64,000 nucleotides of DNA from Burkholderiales bacterium (GCA_035543335.1 DASZZH010000023.1:1-64000); one strand, 5' to 3'; numbered from the stretch's first letter, positions 52,649 to 63,829 are shown. A program made the numbers and translations. Notes: a model not told the origin generated them from the sequence alone.

Positions 52649-53436
52649 TTATTTCAGCAGCCGCCGGCGTGTCAATACCAGCGCCACATAAAAGCCGACT
52701 GCGCCATATCCGGCAAGAACCAGTATATGCATTAAAGCCCGTTCGGGCACTCGCCCGCTGACTAGCGGCCTTGCCAGTTCTATGGCATGGGTGAGCGGCA
52801 GATAGGAGGAGATTTCCCGCAAGAACAGGGGCAACTGGCTTACCGGAAAAAATACCCCGCACAGGAGCACCATCGGGGTGATGAAGAGAGTGAAGTAATA
52901 CAGGAAAAACTCGTAGCTTGGGCAGACGGAGGTCATTATCAGACCGAAACCGGCGAAGCTCAAGCCGATCAGCACAATGAGCGGGATGAGCAGCAGCATC
53001 AGCCAGGAATGCGACAGCCCAAGCGTCCAGATAATCAGGAGAATCGAGATGCCGCTCAAAAAACTCTTGCTGGACGCCCAGACCATTTCGGCAAACAGAA
53101 CGTCGTCCAGCGTGAGCGGCGCATGCAAAATGGCATCCCAGGTTTTTTGCACGTGCATCCGCGCAAACGCGGAATACAGCGCCTCGAAGCTGGCGGTGTT
53201 CATGGTGCTGTAGCAAAGCGTGCCGGAGGCGAGAAAAGTGATATAGGACATGCCGTTGATTTGGGGCAACAGAACGCCGAGGCCGTAACCCAATCCCAAC
53301 ATGTAAAGCAAAGGGTCGGCAAGGTTGCCAAGGATCGAGGGTATGGCAAGTTTTTTCCATACCAGAAAATTACGCCGCCATACTGGAATGAAGCGCAGGC
53401 TGATCTGCGGCGGCCGGAAGTATTTGCGGTTCGGCA

Positions 53437-53440
<4 letters not shown>
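52649..53440 (-). CDS. ABC-2 type exporter permease, NodJ family
   Basis: 263 residues, six membrane segments. Wording [20 protein letters not shown] and [14 protein letters not shown] is that of NodJ-like permeases, which with NodI export lipo-oligosaccharides or related lipids. Overlaps the ATPase gene by 4 bp. Substrate here unknown. Confidence 0.9.
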
Positions 53441-54335
<895 letters not shown>

Positions 54336-54348
<13 letters not shown>

Positions 54349-54947
54349 GCGTCGAGTACGATTTGCTTGAGCTGGGTAAGTCGCCCGTGAAAGAAATGCC
54401 CAGTGCCGGGCAGCAGGACAATCGGCAGCTGCTGCGGGCGCGCCCAGTTGAGCACGGAGGCCAGTGGCACCACATCGTCTTCTTCGCCGTGAATGACCAG
54501 CGTATTTGCCGGAACCGCGCTGATGTCAAAACGCTCTACCGCGGGGGCAATCAACACCAGCTTTTCCGCAGGTAGCCGCGTCATCACGCGCGATTGCACG
54601 AAGGCGCCGAAGGAAAAACCGGCAAGCAGGAAAGGCAAATTGCCAAACTCACGCCGGGCGAATCCGGCGACGGCGAGCATGTCTTCGATTTCGCCGCGTC
54701 CCTCATCAAAAGCGCCCGCGCTTTTTCCCGCGCCGCGGAAATTGGGGCGCAGCGCGACATATCCCAACTCAACAAAAGTCTTGGCGAGTGTCTGCACCAC
54801 TTTGTTGTCCAGGGTGCCGCCAAACAGAGGATGAGGATGGGCAATCAGCGCAATGCCCCGGCGCGCTTCAGGAGGATGATCGATGACGGTTTCCAGCTGG
54901 CCCGCCGGCCCGTCGATGAACAGTTTGCGCAGGGTGAGGGGATGCAA
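54336..54947 (-). CDS. Alpha/beta hydrolase
   Basis: 203 residues. [20 protein letters not shown] and the nucleophile elbow [11 protein letters not shown] (Ser), then [12 protein letters not shown] (Asp) and [10 protein letters not shown] (His) form the triad. This is the small hydrolase family COG2945, whose substrates are unknown. Located between the ferredoxin-like gene and the NodI ATPase. Confidence 0.9.
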
Positions 54948-54962
54948 TGCGGCAAAAGCACT

Positions 54963-55271
54963 CTATATTTTCAGGCGCTCAACAATGCGCCCACGGCAGA
55001 GGTGTTGTTCGACAATTTCATCAATGTCGTGTTGGTCGACATAGGTGTACCACACGCCTTCCGGGTAAACCACCAGCACCGGGCCTTCATTGCAGCGGTC
55101 CATGCAGCCCGCCTTGTTGATGCGGATTTTACCGGGGCCAGCCAGCTTCAGCGCCTTGATTTTCTCCTTGGCGTAGGTGCGCAAATCATTGGCGTGATGA
55201 TTGTTGCAGCAGGTTTCGCCGGGCTCGCGCTGATTGCAGCAGAAAAACACATGTCTTTGATAGTGGCTCAT
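54963..55271 (-). CDS. Thioredoxin-like [2Fe-2S] ferredoxin
   Basis: About 102 residues, start at MSHYQRHVFFC (55271). Four Cys as CC and CC early plus AGCMDRCNEGP later provide cluster ligands; the fold is that of shethna-type/thioredoxin-like ferredoxins (VVYPEGVWYTYVDQHDIDEI). Electron-transfer protein; partner unknown. Confidence 0.9.
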   Translation of the reverse strand: MSHYQRHVFFCCNQREPGETCCNNHHANDLRTYAKEKIKALKLAGPGKIRINKAGCMDRCNEGPVLVVYPEGVWYTYVDQHDIDEIVEQHLCRGRIVERLKI

Positions 55272-55304
55272 GGCACCGGCCGAGTGCAAATGCGACTCAA
55301 TCTA

Positions 55305-56408
55305 TTATACTCGATGCCGGATTCCCGCGCGGAGTCTTTGCACCAGCAGGTAGAGATAACCGAGCGCGGTAAACGGCCACAGTTCAGCGACAATCCGCGC
55401 CAGGCCGGTGAAATTGAGCAAATGCCCGTAATGCCAACTGAACAAATGCAGCGCCAGGCTTGAGCGGGATTCGCCCGCATGCAGGTGGGCGACGAAGATA
55501 CCCGCCGCCAGCGCAAAAGCACACACCGGAATGATTTGACGAATCGTAAGCAGCAGCGATGCGGCGACGATAAACAAGCCATAACCGATGCCGATGACCG
55601 ATTCGGCGGTTAGCCACTGCAGCAGCGCTTCCGGCTTCAATAGCGCCGCCGCGGCCAGAAGCTTGATAACAGAGGCTGCCAATAACAGTACAAGCATGGC
55701 GATGATGGCCACCCTGGCGGTGCGCATCAGCACCATCAGGAGCAGACCGATGCTCACAAGATTGCACATGACCGAGAGACTGCCCATGAGGCTGAAGCGG
55801 TGAGCAATGGAATCCACGCGCTCGGAAAAAAATACGATGCCCAGCAGGGGCAGTGATGGATTCAATTGGCTGACAAACCACAATCCCAGCAGCACCAGTC
55901 CCAGATCGCCCAGGCTTCCGTGAATAAACCAGCGGTCGCGGAATTCGGCGAGACGGACTGCAATCAGCCCGCGCACCTCCTCGCGTGCGGCGATGAGTGC
56001 GCCGGTGAAGCCTCCCAACCCGTTGGTCAGAATATCCAGAGTGGAGCTGGTGCGGGCTGGCAAATACATTTGCACCGCTTCCATCCCCAGGCTTAGTGTG
56101 AATCCACACAGAGTGGAAGCCATCAGTGCGGCCTTGATGCTTAAACGCGATTGCAGCGCCAGCGCTAACAGAAAACCCAGCGGAATATAGGCGAGGAAAT
56201 TGATGAAAGTGTCGAAGCGCCTGATATGGCGCGACCAGGGCGCTAACAGAAACGACCAGAGGCCCACGGCGGGATCGCGCCAGCCACCGGTAAATGGCGT
56301 CAAACTGGCATAGACGATGAGGAGCAGGTAAGCTAGCGCGAGATAAGCGGCGAGCCTGGCGCCGCGCGGACGAGGGACCGATTCATTCGTTGCCAGTGTC
56401 GAATCCAT
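55305..56408 (-). CDS. VanZ-family membrane protein
   Basis: 367 residues, about ten membrane segments. The first half carries the VanZ layout (FDTFINFLAYIPLGFLLALA, then SLGMEAVQMYLPARTSSTLD ILTNGLGGFTGAL). The second half is an additional membrane domain. Function unknown; commonly found next to this ABC/ferredoxin set in betaproteobacteria. Bases 56409-56667 hold no recognised feature. Confidence 0.88.
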   Translation of the reverse strand: MDSTLATNESVPRPRGARLAAYLALAYLLLIVYASLTPFTGGWRDPAVGLWSFLLAPWSRHIRRFDTFINFLAYIPLGFLLALALQSRLSIKAALMASTLCGFTLSLGMEAVQMYLPARTSSTLDILTNGLGGFTGALIAAREEVRGLIAVRLAEFRDRWFIHGSLGDLGLVLLGLWFVSQLNPSLPLLGIVFFSERVDSIAHRFSLMGSLSVMCNLVSIGLLLMVLMRTARVAIIAMLVLLLAASVIKLLAAAALLKPEALLQWLTAESVIGIGYGLFIVAASLLLTIRQIIPVCAFALAAGIFVAHLHAGESRSSLALHLFSWHYGHLLNFTGLARIVAELWPFTALGYLYLLVQRLRAGIRHRV

Positions 56409-56667
56409 TATTGTTTTTTCCGTAAGCCCATTCAGAGCAGTAGCAATGACATTTTATGACATATTTTAATGGCGACGCCGACGGCCTTTGCGCGTTGCAC
56501 CAGCTTGCTGATTTGTGGTTGATATAAGCAAGGTGCCGTCATCGTTGACACCGTACCGGTTCTCCATATAATTCATTAAGCGTGGCGAATGCGCTATGCA
56601 ATTTTAGAGGTGGCTGCGTATAAAACTTTTGTCCCGTGTTTAGACTGACAAGCTAAAGGGGAAAATC

Positions 56668-57057
56668 ATGAAAAACATCAAGTTAGGACTGATTATTGCC
56701 GCAGGTATCCTGTTAGTGGCGGCATGCGCAACACCGGTATTGAATATCGCCAATGCGCCGCTGCAAACCGGCAGCGGCCAAAAAATATCACTGGATCAGG
56801 CAGGCAAAGCCATCACCGCCGCGGGCGCGACCCTGGGCTGGCAAATGGAGACGGTGAGCCTGGGCAATATCGTCGGCACGCTAAAGCTGCGCAGTCATGT
56901 TGCGGTTGTGAACATCAGCTACGACACCCAGAGCTACAGCATCAATTACAAAGACAGCGTGCATCTGAATTACGACGGCAGCAGAATCCATCCGAACTAC
57001 AACGGCTGGATTCAGAATCTCGATAAGGGAATTCGCGCCCAGCTGGGCACGCTTTAA
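56668..57057 (+). CDS. Small lipoprotein
   Basis: 129 residues; AAAGGGGAAAATC precedes the ATG. Signal peptide with lipobox LVAAC. The mature part (LDQAGKAITAAGATLGWQME; VAVVNISYDTQSYSINYKDS) is a small alpha/beta domain found in uncharacterised proteobacterial lipoproteins. No operon partner. Confidence 0.8.
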   Translation: MKNIKLGLIIAAGILLVAACATPVLNIANAPLQTGSGQKISLDQAGKAITAAGATLGWQMETVSLGNIVGTLKLRSHVAVVNISYDTQSYSINYKDSVHLNYDGSRIHPNYNGWIQNLDKGIRAQLGTL

Positions 57058-57471
57058 TTCCCGCATCACGGCCAGCCTGCCCTTGGCCGGTGCCCAGGGG
57101 TGCGGGTTGTTTAGTGAAAAAGTATTATAGTTAGGCGTGCATCGGCGATTTATACACTTTGCTTACCCGTGCTAGCGCAGTCAGAGCAGTTGCCGTTGTG
57201 GGGAAGCAGAGGCGGGGGCTGTGGCGCTTACCTTGCCTGATTATCGGGGCTCCAGCCAGCAACGGCAGTATGTCTTGCCCATATCCTACGTGTTTTAGGC
57301 CGGCTTTGCGCTTGGCTGTTCGCGGTTTCCAAAACGACGGTAGAAGCAGAAAATCAGCCTGTTGATATTAGTGCGCGCCTTGTAGGGTTTAACCAGCGGC
57401 AGTTAAAATGATTAAGTCGCGTTTTAAGGACAATCCGCCGCAGCAATGGTCGGGTGCGGGAACCGAGGAGA
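57058..57471. other. Upstream region of the aryl-polyene-type cluster
   Basis: About 410 bp without a gene that I recognise. It should hold the cluster promoter, but no convincing -35/-10 pair or operator was found by eye. Confidence 0.35.
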
Positions 57472-57738
57472 ATGGAAAAAATACAGGACCTGGAAAGAGA
57501 AGTGGCGCAACTCATCGTGGATGCGCTGAACCTGGAAATCACCGCGGAGCAAATTGATCCGGATGCCCCCTTGTTTGGCGAGGGCCTCGGCCTTGATTCC
57601 ATAGACATGCTGGAGATCGCGCTGGCGGTCTCCAAAAAATACGGTTTCCAGCTGCGCTCGGACGACGCCGGCAATCGGCGTATTTTTGCCTCATCGCGCT
57701 CCCTTTCGGCCCACATTGGACAAAACTGCACCAAATAA
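57472..57738 (+). CDS. Acyl carrier protein of an aryl-polyene-type cluster
   Basis: 88 residues; GAGGAG lies just before the ATG. Phosphopantetheine attachment at the Ser in GLGLDSIDMLEIAL. Helical ACP layout (EREVAQLIVDALNLEITAEQ). In aryl-polyene clusters one of two ACPs carries the growing chain. First gene of a plus-strand operon running to the window end. Confidence 0.92.
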   Translation: MEKIQDLEREVAQLIVDALNLEITAEQIDPDAPLFGEGLGLDSIDMLEIALAVSKKYGFQLRSDDAGNRRIFASSRSLSAHIGQNCTK

Positions 57739-58357
57739 GCCGACCGGTTCCGCGCTGCCGCTACGCATATGGGTATGGGTCATCATGCTTTGCTTCTATC
57801 CGGCTGTCACGCATTACGCGGTAATCTATCAAAACTTTGCGCTCGGCATCGGCATGCTGGTGTTACTGATCCTGGTTGCCGCGGCATTGCTGCCGGGGAG
57901 AAGCAAATGGCTGGTTGCGGCGGTTTTGCCCCTGCTGCTGCTGGTCCCAGTTGACCCCGGAATCCTGCTCTTCTGCCCGCCGGTTATCATCAATGTGCTT
58001 GGGTGCGGGTTTTTTGGAATGAGTCTGCGCGAGGGCCGCGAACCCGTCATCAGCCGGATTGCGCGGCTGGAGCGTGGGGAACTGCCTGCCGAGCTTGCCC
58101 AGTATACGCGGCGGCTTACCTGGATTTGGACCGTGTTTTTCGCCCTGATGGCCCTGCTTTCCATCCTGCTCGCGGCTTTTGCTCCACTGACGGTCTGGTC
58201 ATTGTTTAGCAACCTGGTTAATTATCTGCTGGTGGGGTTTCTGTTCTTCGGGGAATTTGTTTACCGGCGCATTCGCTACCGGCATTATCATCACGCCCCG
58301 CCTTTTCAGGTTATCCGCAGCATCTGGGACAAGGGCGCAGCGCGCCTTAAATCTTAG
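57716..58357 (+). CDS. COG4648-type membrane protein
   Basis: About 213 residues with a TTG start overlapping the ACP stop; the true start is uncertain (57686 also possible). Four to six membrane segments (WVWVIMLCFYPAVTHYAVIY; WTVFFALMALLSILLAAFAP). This conserved but uncharacterised membrane protein is a regular member of aryl-polyene clusters (the ApeG position). Confidence 0.75.
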   Translation: MDKTAPNKPTGSALPLRIWVWVIMLCFYPAVTHYAVIYQNFALGIGMLVLLILVAAALLPGRSKWLVAAVLPLLLLVPVDPGILLFCPPVIINVLGCGFFGMSLREGREPVISRIARLERGELPAELAQYTRRLTWIWTVFFALMALLSILLAAFAPLTVWSLFSNLVNYLLVGFLFFGEFVYRRIRYRHYHHAPPFQVIRSIWDKGAARLKS

Positions 58358-58367
58358 CCTATTTCCA

Positions 58368-59714
58368 ATGACCGAGACCTATCCCTTGCTTGCCGGGCAC
58401 GGACCGGAAAGTATCATTGCCTGCCACCAGGGCAAACCTATTAGTATCGCGCGTTTCATGAGCGAGGTTGCGCAACTTATGGTGCATCTGCCGCAAAAGC
58501 GCCATGTATTGAACCTGTGCGAAGACCGTTATCATTTCCTGCTGGGCTTTGCCGCCGCCCTGCAAGCGGGCCAGGTGAGCCTGTTGCCGCCGAGCCGCGC
58601 GGAAGACGTATTGCGCAGGCTCGGCGAGGATTATCCCGACGCGTATTGCCTTGCAGATCACGACGACGTACCGGAAGGGCTTGATGTTTTCCCGGTGCAG
58701 GCGAATGACAATTGCACTTCAAAAACTTTGCCTGTCCCGCATATAGCCGCCGCGCAGGTCGCCATAATTGTTTTCACTTCGGGCAGTACCGGCAGTCCCA
58801 CGCCGCACGTGAAAAACTGGGCTTCGCTGGTCAAAGTGGCGCAGGCAGTGGGCGAACGGATAGGTTTGTTGCCCGGATCGAGTATTTTGGGAACCATTCC
58901 GCCGCAACATTTGTACGGCATGGAAACCACCGTCCTGTTGCCGCTGCAATGGGGCGCGATGATGCACTACGGGCGGCCGTTGCTGCCAGCGGACATCCGG
59001 TCGGCGCTGGAACAAATCCCGTCCCCGCGCTGGCTCATGACCACCCCCTTGCATTTGCGCGCGTGCATCGCCGAAAGGTTGAAACTCGGCGGCCTTGCCG
59101 GCGTGCTTTCGGCGACCATGCCGTTAGCGCCCGACTTGGCCCAACAAGTGGAAACCCTGTGGCAAACCCGGGTGCATGACGTATATGGTTGCACCGAAGC
59201 CGGCATCGTGGCGCTGCGTCATGCCGCTTCGCTGGAGAATTGGCGTACGCTGGAAGGCGTGCGGGTTTACGGGAAAGGCGAGGAAGCCTGGGTCGAAGGC
59301 GGGCACATCCCGCAACCGTCACGGCTTGCCGACCACATCAGCATCCACAGCGAGCAGGAATTCAGCCTCCACGGCCGCCTCGCCGATTTGGTGAAAATTG
59401 GAGGAAAGCGTGCTTCGCTCGAGGCGCTCAATGCCGAGCTTAACCGGGTAGCGGGCGTGATGGACGGAATATTTTTCATCCCGGATGAAGCCGGTGCCGT
59501 AGCCGAACGCCTGGTTGCTTTTGCCGTGGCGCCGGGATTAAACGCTGAGACGATTCTCGCCGAGCTGCGCAAGCGCATTGACCCGGTTTTTTTGCCGCGC
59601 CCGCTGTACCTGGTGAAAACCCTGCCGCGCAACGCCACCGGCAAGCTGCCGCGTGAAAACCTGCGCAGGCTCGCCGCCGAGTTGTCGCCTGCAGGCCCAT
59701 TCGGGAAAACTTGA
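58368..59714 (+). CDS. AMP-dependent acyl ligase of the aryl-polyene-type cluster
   Basis: 448 residues from the ATG at 58368. Activates an aromatic or acyl starter and loads it on ACP/CoA. IIVFTSGSTGSPTPHVKN is the AMP-binding P-loop, VYGCTEAG the second motif, and LPRNATGKLPRENL carries the C-terminal Lys. Corresponds to ApeH. Overlaps the next gene by 4 bp. Confidence 0.88.
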   Translation: MTETYPLLAGHGPESIIACHQGKPISIARFMSEVAQLMVHLPQKRHVLNLCEDRYHFLLGFAAALQAGQVSLLPPSRAEDVLRRLGEDYPDAYCLADHDDVPEGLDVFPVQANDNCTSKTLPVPHIAAAQVAIIVFTSGSTGSPTPHVKNWASLVKVAQAVGERIGLLPGSSILGTIPPQHLYGMETTVLLPLQWGAMMHYGRPLLPADIRSALEQIPSPRWLMTTPLHLRACIAERLKLGGLAGVLSATMPLAPDLAQQVETLWQTRVHDVYGCTEAGIVALRHAASLENWRTLEGVRVYGKGEEAWVEGGHIPQPSRLADHISIHSEQEFSLHGRLADLVKIGGKRASLEALNAELNRVAGVMDGIFFIPDEAGAVAERLVAFAVAPGLNAETILAELRKRIDPVFLPRPLYLVKTLPRNATGKLPRENLRRLAAELSPAGPFGKT

Positions 59715-60922
59715 TGCGTTATACCTGGAGCGACGAGATTACCCCCGCTCATCCGGCGCTGACGGGACATTTTCCGGGCAATCCGGTGGTTCCGGGCGCG
59801 GTGCTGTTAAGCCGGGTCATGCACGCGGCAGAGCAGGGCTTTGGGCCGGGCATAAAAATTGTGGCGGTGCCCGCAACCAAGTTCAGCGCGGTCCTCCACC
59901 CCGGCGAAAAATTTGACGTAAGCCTGGAAATGGCGGGTGACAGCCTGATTCGGTTTGTCATCACCCGCGGCGAGACCCGAATCGCAAGCGGCAGCTTGCG
60001 TTACCTGCGTTCTCGGGCGGGAAAAACAGTGAGTGAGGCCTGGCTTGCGCAGCGGGAGCGCGGCAGCCTCACTGCCATGCGGCTGCTGATTTGGCTGACG
60101 CTGAAGCTTGGCCGTAACGCCGCGCGGATATTCCTCTACCCTATATGCGCGTACTTTATTGTTTTTTCCCTGCATGCAAGACGGGCTTCGCGTTTGTACC
60201 TGAGCCGCGTGCTCGGACGAAAGACCGGTTGGCGCGACCTGTTCAGGCACTACCACACTTTTGCTTCCACCATACACGACCGGGTGTATTTGCTGTCGGG
60301 ACAACACGGCTATTTCGACGTGCAAGTGCACGGGCTCGATTCACTGGAGTGCGCGCTGGAACGCGGTGCGGGCTGCGTTTTGCTGGGCTCGCACCTTGGC
60401 AGTTTCGAAATCCTGCGCGCGTACGGGACGTTGGAGAAAAAACTCCCGATCAATATTCTGATGCACATGGAAAACGCCAGCAAGATAAACCGCGCGGTGC
60501 ACGGCCTGCATACGGAAATTCCGGAACGCATCATTCCCCTGGGCAAGCCGCAAACTTTGCTGCAGGTGAAAGAATGTCTCGAGCGCGGCGAAATCGTCGG
60601 CGTGCTCGGCGACCGCACGTTTCAGAGCGACAAGGCTGTGTCCTGCCGCTTTCTCGGGGAAGAGGCGCGGTTTCCCGAGGGGCCGTTGCTCATGGCCGCC
60701 CTCCTAGAAGTTCCGGTCGTGTTGTTTTTTGGTTTTTACCGCGGCGGCAGGCGTTACGACATTAATTTCGAGGCATTTGCGCAGCGAATTACGCTGGATC
60801 CGTCGCGGCGTTCGGAAGAACTGCGGGAATGGGTAGAGCGCTATGTCAACCGGCTCGAATACTACTGCCGGCAGGCGCCGTATAATTGGTTCAATTTTTA
60901 CGATTTCTGGCGCAACAATTAA
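59711..60922 (+). CDS. Dehydratase-acyltransferase fusion
   Basis: 403 residues in one uninterrupted frame. Residues 1-105 are a hotdog 3-hydroxyacyl-ACP dehydratase (HPALTGHFPGNPVVPGAVLL, catalytic His). Residues about 115-403 are an HtrB/LPLAT-type lysophospholipid acyltransferase with a membrane segment (FLYPICAYFIVFSL) and the catalytic LLGSHLGSFEILR (His-x4-Glu). In most aryl-polyene clusters these two activities are separate genes (ApeI and ApeK). The joint near residue 108 (RSRAGKTVSEAWLAQRERGS) looks like a lost stop. Overlaps the ligase by 4 bp. Confidence 0.88.
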   Translation: MMRYTWSDEITPAHPALTGHFPGNPVVPGAVLLSRVMHAAEQGFGPGIKIVAVPATKFSAVLHPGEKFDVSLEMAGDSLIRFVITRGETRIASGSLRYLRSRAGKTVSEAWLAQRERGSLTAMRLLIWLTLKLGRNAARIFLYPICAYFIVFSLHARRASRLYLSRVLGRKTGWRDLFRHYHTFASTIHDRVYLLSGQHGYFDVQVHGLDSLECALERGAGCVLLGSHLGSFEILRAYGTLEKKLPINILMHMENASKINRAVHGLHTEIPERIIPLGKPQTLLQVKECLERGEIVGVLGDRTFQSDKAVSCRFLGEEARFPEGPLLMAALLEVPVVLFFGFYRGGRRYDINFEAFAQRITLDPSRRSEELREWVERYVNRLEYYCRQAPYNWFNFYDFWRNN

Positions 60923-60925
60923 TGT

Positions 60926-61495
60926 ATGTATAGACCGCTGTTTATTTTTATCTTGTTTCTATCCCAAGCGGCAAGCGCCGGCCAGGCGGATTGGGATTTG
61001 CCGCAATTGATGCAGAGCATGGCGCAAGTGGAGTCGTCGCGCGCCCGCTTCACCGAAGAAAAACACTTGGCAATATTGACCGCGCCGCTCACCTCATCGG
61101 GAACGCTCGCCTATAGCCGTCCTGGATTCATAGAGAAACAGGTCCTGGCTCCCTATGAGGAGCGGATGACGGCGGACGGGGATGTCCTAATGATAGAAAA
61201 AAAAGGCGAGAGGCGTAGCCTGGCGCTACAAAACTATCCGATCGCATGGGCTTTTGTCGAGAGCATCCGCGCCACACTGGCCGGCGATTTGGCGTTACTT
61301 CAACGCTTCTACCGCATCGCGCTCGAAGGCGGCAGGCAGGAGTGGCGGCTTACTCTGGAGCCGCTTGACGCGCAGATGGCGCGTTATGTGCAAACGATAA
61401 AAATCGGCGGCGCGGAAAATTGCATCCAAAGCGTGGAAATTCTTGAAACCGGCGGCGACCGGTCGGTGATGGCCATCAGCAGAAACGAATTTTGA
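60926..61495 (+). CDS. LolA-like outer-membrane carrier of the cluster
   Basis: 189 residues with a signal peptide ending at QAASAGQA. LolA fold: LPQLMQSMAQVESSRARFTE, SGTLAYSRPGFIEKQVLAPY, GDVLMIEKKGERRSLALQN. In aryl-polyene clusters such a protein (ApeM) is thought to carry the lipid product across the periplasm. Its stop overlaps the exporter start. Confidence 0.88.
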   Translation: MYRPLFIFILFLSQAASAGQADWDLPQLMQSMAQVESSRARFTEEKHLAILTAPLTSSGTLAYSRPGFIEKQVLAPYEERMTADGDVLMIEKKGERRSLALQNYPIAWAFVESIRATLAGDLALLQRFYRIALEGGRQEWRLTLEPLDAQMARYVQTIKIGGAENCIQSVEILETGGDRSVMAISRNEF

Positions 61496-63798
61496 AGCCG
61501 CGTTTGCTCCTGTGGTTGTCATTCCTCGGCGTCTGCGCCTGGCTGGTGCTGCGCACTCCAGTGGTCACCGATCTCACCGCTTTTTTGCCCTCCTCCGCCA
61601 CGCGCAGCCAGCAATTGCTGGTGGAGCAATTGAAGAGCGGTGTTGCCGCCCGGCTCATGCTGGTGGCGGTGGAAGGCAACGACCCGCGCGCGCTGGCCGA
61701 AGTCAGCCGCAAAATGGTGCAGGGATTGCGCGACACTGGCCTTTTCAACTACGCCAACAACGGTGAAGCGCAGTCAATCGCCAATGAGCGCGAACTGCTG
61801 CTTCGCCACCGCTACTTGTTGAGCCCCGCGGTTACCCCCGATCATTTTAGTGTCCCGGCCCTGCGTGAGGCGCTGCAAAACGATCTCGAGCTGCTCGCAT
61901 CGCCTGCCGGTGCGTTCGTCAAGCTGGTATTGGCGCAAGATCCCAGCGGCGAGTTATCGCGCCTGATGACGTCGTTTGGCGGCGGCCCGGAAGAGCGCTA
62001 CGGCGCCTGGTTTTCACACGATGGAAAGCGCGCGCTGCTGATTGCGGAAACCAAGGCAGCGGGCTTTGATGTAGAGGCGCAAGGCCGGGTCGCGGCGGCG
62101 GCGAGCCGCGCTTTTACTGCTGCGCGCCCCTTGGCGGACATGCATTTGTTGTTGACGGGGCCGGGCGTATTCACCGCGGAATCGCGAGCCATCATCGAGC
62201 GCGACTCCTGGCGGCTGACACTGATTGCCGCGGTGCTGGTATTCGCGATTCTGTTCAGCGTCTACCGTTCTTTCACGGTTCTGGCTTTGGGCCTGCTGCC
62301 GGTGGTCAGCGGGCTGCTTGCCGGCATCGCCGTGGTGGGTGTGGTTTTCGGCATGGTGCACGGCATCACGTTGGGTTTTGCGGCGACGCTGATCGGGGAA
62401 GCGGTTGATTACCCCAGTTATCTATTCACCCACGTGGCGAAAGGAGAACGGGTCGCCGACACTTTAAAGCGCATCTGGCCGACCCTGCGCCTGGCGGTGC
62501 TGACCACGGTGTTCGGCGGACTGACCATGCTGCTTTCCAGTTTCAACGGGCTATCGCAACTGGGCCTGCTCTCCATGACCGGGGTGTTGGTCGCGGGCGC
62601 CGTGACACGCTGGATCCTGCCGCTGCTTGCGCCAGAGGGTTTTGCACCGCGTCAGCTTAAACCTGTGGCAGGGTTGAGTTGGCTATCGGCTTCGCCGATG
62701 TCGGCGAGAGGCGTGGGCGTAGCGTTGATTGCCGCTTGCGTAATCCTCATCGCGCGCCGCGAAACGTTATGGGACGACGATCTTGCCAATCTCAATCCGA
62801 TACCGGAAGCGGCAAAACAGCTGGACAAGGAATTGCGCAACGAGCTTGGCGCGCCCGATGTGCGGCATCTGGTCGTGGTGACGGGCCGGGAACGCGAACA
62901 GGTTTTGCAAAGAAGCGAAGCGGTTGCGCAGACATTGCATGGGTTGGCGGCGCGGAAGTTTATTTCCGGCTTCGAGGGCGCGTTCCGGTACCTGCCCAGC
63001 CAAAAAAAACAGGCTGAGCGTCGGGCGGCGCTACCGGACAACATAACCTTGCGGAAAAACTTGAGCGAAGCTTTGCGCGGGCTGCCTTTCCGCGAAGGCT
63101 TGTTCGCGCCCTTCCTTAACGATGTGGAAGCGGCAAGGCTGGCGCCGCTGATGCAAGAGCGCGATTTGCAAGGCACGGCCTTTGCCTTGAAAGTGAATTC
63201 GCTGCTTTTCCGGAGCGGCAGCGAGTGGGTAGCGCTGCTGCCATTGCGCGGCGTGGAAGACCCGACCGGGCTCGCTCAACAGTTTGCACCAATCGAAAGC
63301 CGCGACGTAACTCTTCTCGATTTGAAAGCCGAATCCAATCGCCTGATCAACGGCTACCGCAACGAATCGCTACGTTTGACCGGTTTGGGCATGCTTGCGA
63401 TCACGCTGGTGCTGGCCTGGGGTTTGCGCCAGCCCAGTCGAATCTGGCGGGTACTTAAACCCGTGCTCGCCGCACTGGGTGTCACCCTGGCATCGCTGCT
63501 GGTTGTGGGCGAGCGACTTAATCTCTTCCACCTGGTTTCACTGTTGCTGGTGCTGGGCATCGGGCTCAATTATGCGCTGTTCTTCAACCGCGAAGCGGGC
63601 GGCGCGGAAGATCGGCAACGCACGCATTTGGCGCTTATTGTTTGCAGCCTTACCACTTTGAGCGCATTTGGCTGCCTGGCGTTTTCGCAAACACCGGTAT
63701 TGCACGCGATAGGGTTGACAGTGAGCCTGGGCGCGGTGTTTTCTCTGCTGATCTCCGCCGTGTGGGCGCGGAGTCGAATTTCCCACGGCCTGTTATAA
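61492..63798 (+). CDS. MMPL-family exporter of the cluster
   Basis: 768 residues from a TTG overlapping the LolA-like stop. RND/MMPL architecture: two sets of membrane segments (VLVFAILFSVYRSFTVLALG, and LGMLAITLVLAWGLRQ onward) with large periplasmic loops; the motif GFAATLIGEAVDYPSYLFTH with conserved Asp-Tyr is typical of MMPL. It probably exports the polyene lipid through the inner membrane (ApeN position). The last codons contain TGTTATAAT, which could serve as a -10 for the next gene. Confidence 0.9.
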   Translation: MKPRLLLWLSFLGVCAWLVLRTPVVTDLTAFLPSSATRSQQLLVEQLKSGVAARLMLVAVEGNDPRALAEVSRKMVQGLRDTGLFNYANNGEAQSIANERELLLRHRYLLSPAVTPDHFSVPALREALQNDLELLASPAGAFVKLVLAQDPSGELSRLMTSFGGGPEERYGAWFSHDGKRALLIAETKAAGFDVEAQGRVAAAASRAFTAARPLADMHLLLTGPGVFTAESRAIIERDSWRLTLIAAVLVFAILFSVYRSFTVLALGLLPVVSGLLAGIAVVGVVFGMVHGITLGFAATLIGEAVDYPSYLFTHVAKGERVADTLKRIWPTLRLAVLTTVFGGLTMLLSSFNGLSQLGLLSMTGVLVAGAVTRWILPLLAPEGFAPRQLKPVAGLSWLSASPMSARGVGVALIAACVILIARRETLWDDDLANLNPIPEAAKQLDKELRNELGAPDVRHLVVVTGREREQVLQRSEAVAQTLHGLAARKFISGFEGAFRYLPSQKKQAERRAALPDNITLRKNLSEALRGLPFREGLFAPFLNDVEAARLAPLMQERDLQGTAFALKVNSLLFRSGSEWVALLPLRGVEDPTGLAQQFAPIESRDVTLLDLKAESNRLINGYRNESLRLTGLGMLAITLVLAWGLRQPSRIWRVLKPVLAALGVTLASLLVVGERLNLFHLVSLLLVLGIGLNYALFFNREAGGAEDRQRTHLALIVCSLTTLSAFGCLAFSQTPVLHAIGLTVSLGAVFSLLISAVWARSRISHGLL

Positions 63799-63829
63799 TT
63801 TTCTAAGTTTTTTAGAGGCAGGAGCGCCA

